Origin: Bacteroidaceae bacterium
GTDB taxonomy: Bacteria > Bacteroidota > Bacteroidia > Bacteroidales > Bacteroidaceae
Length of the DNA stretch: 5,963 bases
Direction of reading: 5' to 3'
NCBI GenBank assembly: GCA_017472905.1
Contig: JAFUNW010000052.1
Location: 1-5,963, forward strand
In this document: piece after piece, positions 1-3,447 of the stretch
Position numbering within the stretch: position 1 is the first letter of the stretch
Layout: the number at the start of each line of letters is the position of its first letter
Made by a program: the position numbers and the translations under genes
Notes under the pieces: generated by a model
What the model saw: only the letters and a program-made list of their open reading frames with translations
Databases searched by the model: none
What the model was told of the DNA's origin: nothing

Positions 1-1450
1 CATCGCTGATAACCACATCCTTCACCGTTACGTTCTTCACCGGCATTTCCGGCAAGCCGTTAAACAGCATGGCGCGTCCATCGCAACCCTTACACTTCAC
101 ATTGGAGATGAAAATGTTGCGGAAAGCCGGAGTTTTCTCCGTTACCGGCGGAATAGCGGCTTTCATACGGGCTGCCACCTCTTCGTCAGTCTCCTCACCG
201 GCTCCTTTGCCACCGTAGAAAAGGTCAAAGAGCAACGCTTCGTTGGGGATGTCAATCATGTTGATGTTGTTGATGTAGATATTCTCTACCACGCCGCCAC
301 GTCCGCGCGTGCTCTTGAAGCGGAGACCCACATCCGTACCTAAGAACGAACAGTCGGATACATAGATATTCTTCACGCCGCCCGACATTTCGCTACCTAC
401 TACAAAGCCACCGTGTCCATGCATCACCACGTTGTTCTTCACAATGACGTTTTCGCAAGGAATACCGCGTTTGCGTCCGTCTTCATCCTTGCCGGATTTA
501 ATACAAATGGCATCATCACCGGCATCAAACAAGCAGTCTACCACCAAAGCATTCTTGCACGACTCCAGGTCAAGTGCATCACCGTTTTGAGAATACCAGG
601 GATTAAACACCTTGACGCGGCGCAACGTAATGTCTTCGCACATCAACGGATGCAGACACCAAGCAGGAGAATTCTTGAACGTAGCGTCCTCCAGCAACAC
701 ACGCTTACAATTCACAAAGCTCAACAATACCGGACGCAACCAAGGACGCACTTCATCCCATTCGGCTTCGGTAGTCAACCCCTCCGGAGTGTTAAATTGT
801 TTCGTAGCCTTGGCTCCTTTCAATGAACCCTCAGTCGGATACCATACGTTGCCGTCTACTACACCGCCGCTCTTCACAAGTTTCTTCCATTGTCCTTCGG
901 TCATCTTGCCTTTCTTCACCGGACGCCAACTGTCACCCGAGCCATCAAAAACGCCCTCACCCGTAATGGCGATATTCTCAGCTCCGTAAGCTGACAAAGG
1001 CGATTGACAACGGCGGGTATTCAAGCCTTCGAACGAAGTGTCGAGGATGGGATAGAGCATAAAGTCGTCCGAGAAAATTACCAATGCATTAGCCTCCGCA
1101 TGAAGATTCACATTGCTCTGCAACACAATAGGACCGGTAAACCAGATACCGGCAGGAATCACCACCTTGCCGCCACCTTTTTCGCTTACCGCTTTGATGG
1201 CATTGTTGATAGCTTCCGTATTGAGGGTCACCCCATCGCCTTTCGCTCCAAAATCCACAATATTCACTTGATAATCAGCAAACGAGGGTTGTTTCACCTC
1301 TTCCATCTCAAAAGGCAGGTTCGCATACACGTCCGCCTCTGAAGCACACGCTGTTTGTTGAGGTGTTCCGGTTGTTCCACAGCCAACCATCACCACCGAT
1401 GACATCAACAAGGCAGCCATTGCCACCACACTTTGAAAGTTTTTCTTCAT
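1..1450 (-). CDS. GH28 polygalacturonase lipoprotein, C-terminus cut by window edge
   Basis: Reading leftward from the ATG at 1450-1448 gives 483 residues without a stop, so the gene continues past the left edge. Residues 1-24 (MKKNFQ, a hydrophobic core, then MVGC) look like a lipoprotein signal with lipid attachment at Cys24. The residues after it (GTTGT) lack the acidic lipoprotein export signal known in Bacteroides, which hints at a periplasm-facing anchor. A right-handed beta-helix follows from about residue 62 (VNIVDFGAKGDG). The GH28 signatures occur in order: NGD at 289-291, GDD at 311-313, GHG at 345-347 and RFK at 377-379 (usually RIK). In this family the three aspartates catalyse hydrolysis of alpha-1,4 galacturonosyl bonds by inversion, and the His, Arg and Lys bind substrate. 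All are present, so the enzyme should be active on pectin backbone. Exo versus endo action cannot be decided. Perhaps 50-80 residues are missing. I see no clear promoter or ribosome binding site. Confidence 0.93.
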   Translation of the reverse strand, partial: MKKNFQSVVAMAALLMSSVVMVGCGTTGTPQQTACASEADVYANLPFEMEEVKQPSFADYQVNIVDFGAKGDGVTLNTEAINNAIKAVSEKGGGKVVIPAGIWFTGPIVLQSNVNLHAEANALVIFSDDFMLYPILDTSFEGLNTRRCQSPLSAYGAENIAITGEGVFDGSGDSWRPVKKGKMTEGQWKKLVKSGGVVDGNVWYPTEGSLKGAKATKQFNTPEGLTTEAEWDEVRPWLRPVLLSFVNCKRVLLEDATFKNSPAWCLHPLMCEDITLRRVKVFNPWYSQNGDALDLESCKNALVVDCLFDAGDDAICIKSGKDEDGRKRGIPCENVIVKNNVVMHGHGGFVVGSEMSGGVKNIYVSDCSFLGTDVGLRFKSTRGRGGVVENIYINNINMIDIPNEALLFDLFYGGKGAGEETDEEVAARMKAAIPPVTEKTPAFRNIFISNVKCKGCDGRAMLFNGLPEMPVKNVTVKDVVISD

Positions 1451-1513
1451 CTCTTGATTCGTTTAATCGTTTATACTTTATTTACTGTTTTAATTTTAAT
1501 ACTACTTAAGAGC

Positions 1514-1566
1514 CACCCCCTCCGCGACACACGTGTCGCTCGTCCCCCTAAAACAGGGGGACAGCT
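1514..1566 (+). repeat. Hairpin repeat A, copy 1
   Basis: A 53-bp element that recurs at 2799-2851 with one mismatch. It begins CACCCCCT and carries two perfect inverted repeats: GCGACAC-AC-GTGTCGC at 1524-1539, and GTCCCCC / GGGGGAC around a TAAAACA loop at 1542-1562. It lies in the gap between the methyltransferase stop and the GH28 start, upstream of the latter. It is laid out like element B read on the other strand, so A and B look like diverged members of one intergenic repeat family. Neither hairpin is followed by a T tract, so a terminator role is unproven. Confidence 0.9.
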
Positions 1567-1609
1567 GAGATAGCCCTGCTTATCTGTTAAAACTCAATCG
1601 CCTCTGAAC

Positions 1610-1663
1610 CGTACGCCTAAATGCTCCCCTGTCTTAGGGGAGCTGTCCGGAGGACTGAGGGGT
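1610..1663 (-). repeat. Hairpin repeat B, copy 1
   Basis: A 54-bp element matching 2710-2763 at 51 of 54 positions. On the plus strand it holds a perfect 8-bp stem, GCTCCCCT / AGGGGAGC with loop GTCTT (1623-1643), and a 4-bp stem GTCC-GGA-GGAC (1645-1655). Read on the minus strand it starts ACCCCT, then the small hairpin, then CCCCTAAGACAGGGG, which differs by one base from CCCCTAAAACAGGGG in element A. It begins 20 bp past the methyltransferase stop codon, so the stem could stabilise or end that transcript, but no T run follows it. Confidence 0.9.
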
Positions 1664-1682
1664 ACATAAATTTCTCCCCCTC

Positions 1683-2363
1683 CTAAAAGTTCACCACATA
1701 GTGCTGTTTATACTTCGTCTTGTCAAAGAAAATCAAGCCCAATTCATAGAGGTCGAACGTGATGCCTGTCCGCACATCCTCCTGCAACTCTTTCCACCAT
1801 GCCAATTTGTCGGACGTACGGTGAATGCCCTCTATCACAAAGAGCGACCGACCGTCCACCCGGTCGAGGCAACGGGCCACCACCTCGCGACAATGCTCCG
1901 TATGCGCAACATGCAGGAAATCAACCACCTCATGCAAGCGCAACTCCTCAGCCAGCAGCTCCAATTCATTGCCGGCCAACAGCTCGGCATTCGGACACGA
2001 AGCTGTCAGTTCCGACACTCGTTCGTCTGCCTCCGGGCCGCACAAACTCACGACCTGTGCACCCCGCCGACCGGCGGCCAGATAGTGCAGACTGATGCCA
2101 CTCCCCGTACCGACCTCCAGGACATACGCCGGAGAAAGATAATTGACCAAGCGAAACAGCAGCTTGTCGATGCGCTGAGGATAACGGGGCAATTGCGCCG
2201 GAGCCTCTTTACGCACCCAACGCAAATCGCGGTAGGCATAGTAGGTTCGCCGTTCATGAATCACGTCCTGCATCAGCGAAAAGGCAAAAGGGGAGTGCAC
2301 CCCATACCCTTTGCGATACCGGAAACGCTTGCACCAAATGTATGTTCTCTTGAATATATTCAT
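1683..2363 (-). CDS. Class I SAM-dependent methyltransferase
   Basis: A complete 226-residue protein starting at the ATG at 2363-2361 and ending in TAG. An in-frame ATG 15 codons upstream (2408) is possible. I prefer the inner start because the protein then opens MNIFKRTYIW and because a promoter-like site lies between the two ATGs. Residues 18-26 (KGYGVHSPF) resemble the N-terminal signature I recall from Bacteroidetes methyltransferases. Motif I for SAM binding is VLEVGTGSG at 81-89. The C-terminal part (DLYELGLIFF at 204-213, KQHYVVNF at 219-226) forms the closing strands of the Rossmann-type fold. The second acidic motif, often FIDG-N-H, is here FLHVAHTEH (149-157), and the segment often written DDIH is IEGIH (177-181). 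Substrate is unknown; small molecules are plausible for O-methyltransferase-like members. The protein has no signal peptide and should be cytoplasmic. It is probably transcribed apart from the GH28 gene, since 232 bp and two hairpin repeats separate them. Confidence 0.85.
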   Translation of the reverse strand: MNIFKRTYIWCKRFRYRKGYGVHSPFAFSLMQDVIHERRTYYAYRDLRWVRKEAPAQLPRYPQRIDKLLFRLVNYLSPAYVLEVGTGSGISLHYLAAGRRGAQVVSLCGPEADERVSELTASCPNAELLAGNELELLAEELRLHEVVDFLHVAHTEHCREVVARCLDRVDGRSLFVIEGIHRTSDKLAWWKELQEDVRTGITFDLYELGLIFFDKTKYKQHYVVNF

Positions 2364-2377
2364 GGCTTTATCACCGA

Positions 2378-2385
2378 CAAAAATA
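2378..2385 (-). promoter_or_regulatory. Candidate Bacteroides -7 promoter element for the methyltransferase gene
   Basis: On the minus strand the sequence reads TATTTTTG, a full match to TAnnTTTG, the -7 element of the primary sigma factor in Bacteroides. It ends 14 bp before the ATG at 2363. No good TTTG is seen at the expected -33 spacing, only a GTGTGG-like stretch. If real, transcription would start about 8 bp before the ATG, giving a very short leader and excluding the alternative start at 2408. The region is A/T-rich, so a chance match is quite possible. Confidence 0.33.
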
Positions 2386-2478
2386 CAAAAATTCTCATAA
2401 AACCACACACTATCCGAATTATTTCAATACAAAAGAGGTAAATATCATACTTTTCCCCCCTATTACGCTCTACTTTTT

Positions 2479-2610
2479 TCCTCCCCTACGGGAGAAAAAA
2501 ATTTCCCCTACGGCAGAGAAAAATCTGCTGCACGGCGGAGCAATTTTTGCCGTGCAGCAGACGAACTTTTGCTGCACGGCGGACGGAACTCTGCTGCACG
2601 GCAGATTTTT
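2479..2610. repeat. Six-unit 22-bp tandem array with one inverted unit
   Basis: Six consecutive 22-bp units start at 2479, 2501, 2523, 2545, 2567 and 2589. The tetramer ACGG sits at the same phase in units 1, 2, 3, 5 and 6 (2488, 2510, 2532, 2576, 2598). Units 3, 5 and 6 share TGCTGCACGGC. Unit 4 is inverted and carries GCCGTGCAGCAG. Units 1 and 2 are diverged and have CCCCTACGG in place of the TGCACGG core. The inverted unit forms a perfect 13-bp stem with unit 3 (2524-2536 with 2549-2561, 12-base loop) or an 11-bp stem with unit 5 (2549-2559 with 2570-2580); the two are mutually exclusive. There are no unique spacers, so this is not a CRISPR array. The array is upstream of the methyltransferase gene and about 840 bp before the next plus-strand gene. 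The bases from 2611 to 2709 show nothing recognisable. Confidence 0.85.
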
Positions 2611-2709
2611 GGGAGCAAAGCAAAGGAAAATTTTCAAGACCGGCCGTCATTCCGGAACATTGGGAAAAATGAAAAGAAAGAGGAAAAAAAGTAAACCACA
2701 TCGTTTAAG

Positions 2710-2763
2710 CGTACGCCCCAATGCTCCCCTGTCTTAGGGGAGCCGTCCGGAGGACTGAGGGGT
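2710..2763 (-). repeat. Hairpin repeat B, copy 2
   Basis: Second copy of the 54-bp element at 1610-1663, exactly 1,100 bp away and in the same orientation, with three substitutions. Two fall just inside its left end and one next to the main stem; both stems are intact (2723-2743 and 2745-2755). Here it precedes an A element by 35 bp, the reverse of the order in the left pair, so the two elements point away from each other instead of towards each other. Confidence 0.9.
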
Positions 2764-2798
2764 GGATAATAACTTTAATTACTATGCTTACTTTTTTA

Positions 2799-2851
2799 CA
2801 CCCCCTACGCGACACACGTGTCGCTCGTCCCCCTAAAACAGGGGGACAGCT
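2799..2851 (+). repeat. Hairpin repeat A, copy 2
   Basis: Second copy of the 53-bp element at 1514-1566, with one substitution (A for C at 2807). Both inverted repeats are kept: GCGACAC / GTGTCGC at 2809-2824 and GTCCCCC / GGGGGAC at 2827-2847. The similarity between copies stops abruptly after ACAGCT at both places, so this is a defined element end and not gradual decay. A 26-bp stretch without notable features separates it from the tandem array that begins at 2878. Confidence 0.9.
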
Positions 2852-2877
2852 AGAAGACTCCAGCTATGCTCTAAAGC

Positions 2878-3220
2878 TCCTTCGACTTCGCTCAGGATGA
2901 CAAATTCTCCGCTCAGGATGACCAATGTATTCAAGACGTCAATCGGGCTATTGGCCTTTATCTCCCTCTATCTCCATTTAACTCCCTTTATCTCCTTATT
3001 GAAGATCCTTCGACTTCGCTCAGGATGACAAATTCTTCGCTCAGGATGACAAATACTTTGCTCAGAATGACCAATGTGTTCAAGACGACAATCGGGCTAT
3101 TGGCCTTTGTCTCCCTCTATCTCCATTTAACTCCCTTTATCTCCTTATTGAAGATCCTTCGACTCCGCTCAGGATGACAAATACTCCGCTCAGGATGACA
3201 AATACTTCGCTCAGAATAAC
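2878..3220. repeat. Nested tandem repeat array (128- and 149-bp units with 21-bp sub-repeats)
   Basis: Three units start at TCCTTCGAC (2878, 3006, 3155). Each has a 24-bp head, then one or two 21-bp sub-repeats of the form AAATNCTYCGCTCAGRATGAC, and, in units 1 and 2, an 83-bp tail. The tails (2923-3005 and 3072-3154) agree at 80 of 83 positions and end in a pyrimidine-rich stretch repeating TATCTCC. Unit 1 is 128 bp with one sub-repeat. Unit 2 is 149 bp with two; the 21-bp difference equals one sub-repeat. Unit 3 has the head and two sub-repeats but no tail. The core CGCTCAGGATGAC or a close variant (one copy has T for its first C) thus occurs eight times. No conserved reading frame is apparent. 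From memory, the head sequence appears as an intergenic repeat in many unrelated bacterial genomes. Confidence 0.92.
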
Positions 3221-3323
3221 AGCCCTCAATCCTCCGTTAACGCAAACGAAAAGAAAAGACACTTTTCCTGCGTTAATAAACGCTAAATACTTGCAAAGTT
3301 TTTTTTTTTTTACGGCCGTTGAT
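3221..3323. other. Upstream region with small palindromes and a 13-T run
   Basis: This stretch between the tandem array and the promoter of the rightmost gene has no reading frame of note. It holds the perfect palindrome CGTTAACG (3235-3242), a stem GAAAAG-ACA-CTTTTC (3253-3267), a stem GCGTT-AATA-AACGC (3270-3283) and 13 consecutive T (3299-3311). The GCGTT stem is 15 bp away from the T run, too far for a standard intrinsic terminator, and no plus-strand gene upstream would need one. The palindromes could be operator sites, but nothing identifies a regulator. Confidence 0.4.
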
Positions 3324-3331
3324 TAAATTTG
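3324..3331 (+). promoter_or_regulatory. Candidate Bacteroides -7 promoter element for the large secreted protein
   Basis: TAAATTTG fits the Bacteroides -7 consensus TAnnTTTG exactly and points at the gene starting at 3448. At the expected -33 distance lies the run of 13 T (3299-3311), which offers TTT but no TTTG. Transcription would start near 3338, leaving an A/T-rich leader of about 110 nt. This is the best promoter match upstream of the gene. Confidence 0.5.
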
Positions 3332-3337
3332 TCCGCG

Positions 3338-3447
3338 AAACGTGCACTTAAGCACACATTAATTAATACGCATGAAGACGAGCCTTGCATGAAACAACTT
3401 TTTAAATTTTATAATTAACTTCATTTTTTAACATTTACAACAAGCTT
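3338..3447 (+). other. A/T-rich 5' leader with two tiny overlapping reading frames
   Basis: This is the predicted untranslated leader of the gene at 3448. Two short frames lie in it: a 6-residue one (MKTSLA, 3372-3392) and a 9-residue one (MKQLFKFYN, 3389-3418), which overlap at ATGA. The final 30 bp before the ATG are A/T-rich with no Shine-Dalgarno sequence, as is usual for Bacteroides. No known riboswitch fold is apparent. Whether the tiny frames are translated cannot be judged; both could be chance. Confidence 0.3.

Noticed and set aside
413..1342. Three open frames of 112-137 codons on the plus strand at the left side
   Set aside because: They are antisense shadows of the GH28 gene, whose catalytic motifs are all in order on the minus strand.
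1701..2441. A 246-codon open frame on the plus strand opposite the methyltransferase
   Set aside because: The minus-strand protein has a recognisable SAM motif and conserved C-terminal strands. The plus-strand translation shows no domain and is a by-product of the antisense frame.
2486..2737. Short open frames of 61 and 71 codons on both strands
   Set aside because: They run across the 22-bp array and the B2 repeat, so their translations reflect repeat composition (for example repeated AVQQ) and not protein constraint.
2479..3220. CRISPR array
   Set aside because: Both arrays consist of contiguous repeats without unique spacers of constant length, and no cas gene is visible.
3299..3311. The 13-T run as the tail of an intrinsic terminator
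   Set aside because: The nearest good stem (3270-3283) ends 15 bp before the T run, and no plus-strand gene upstream would need termination.
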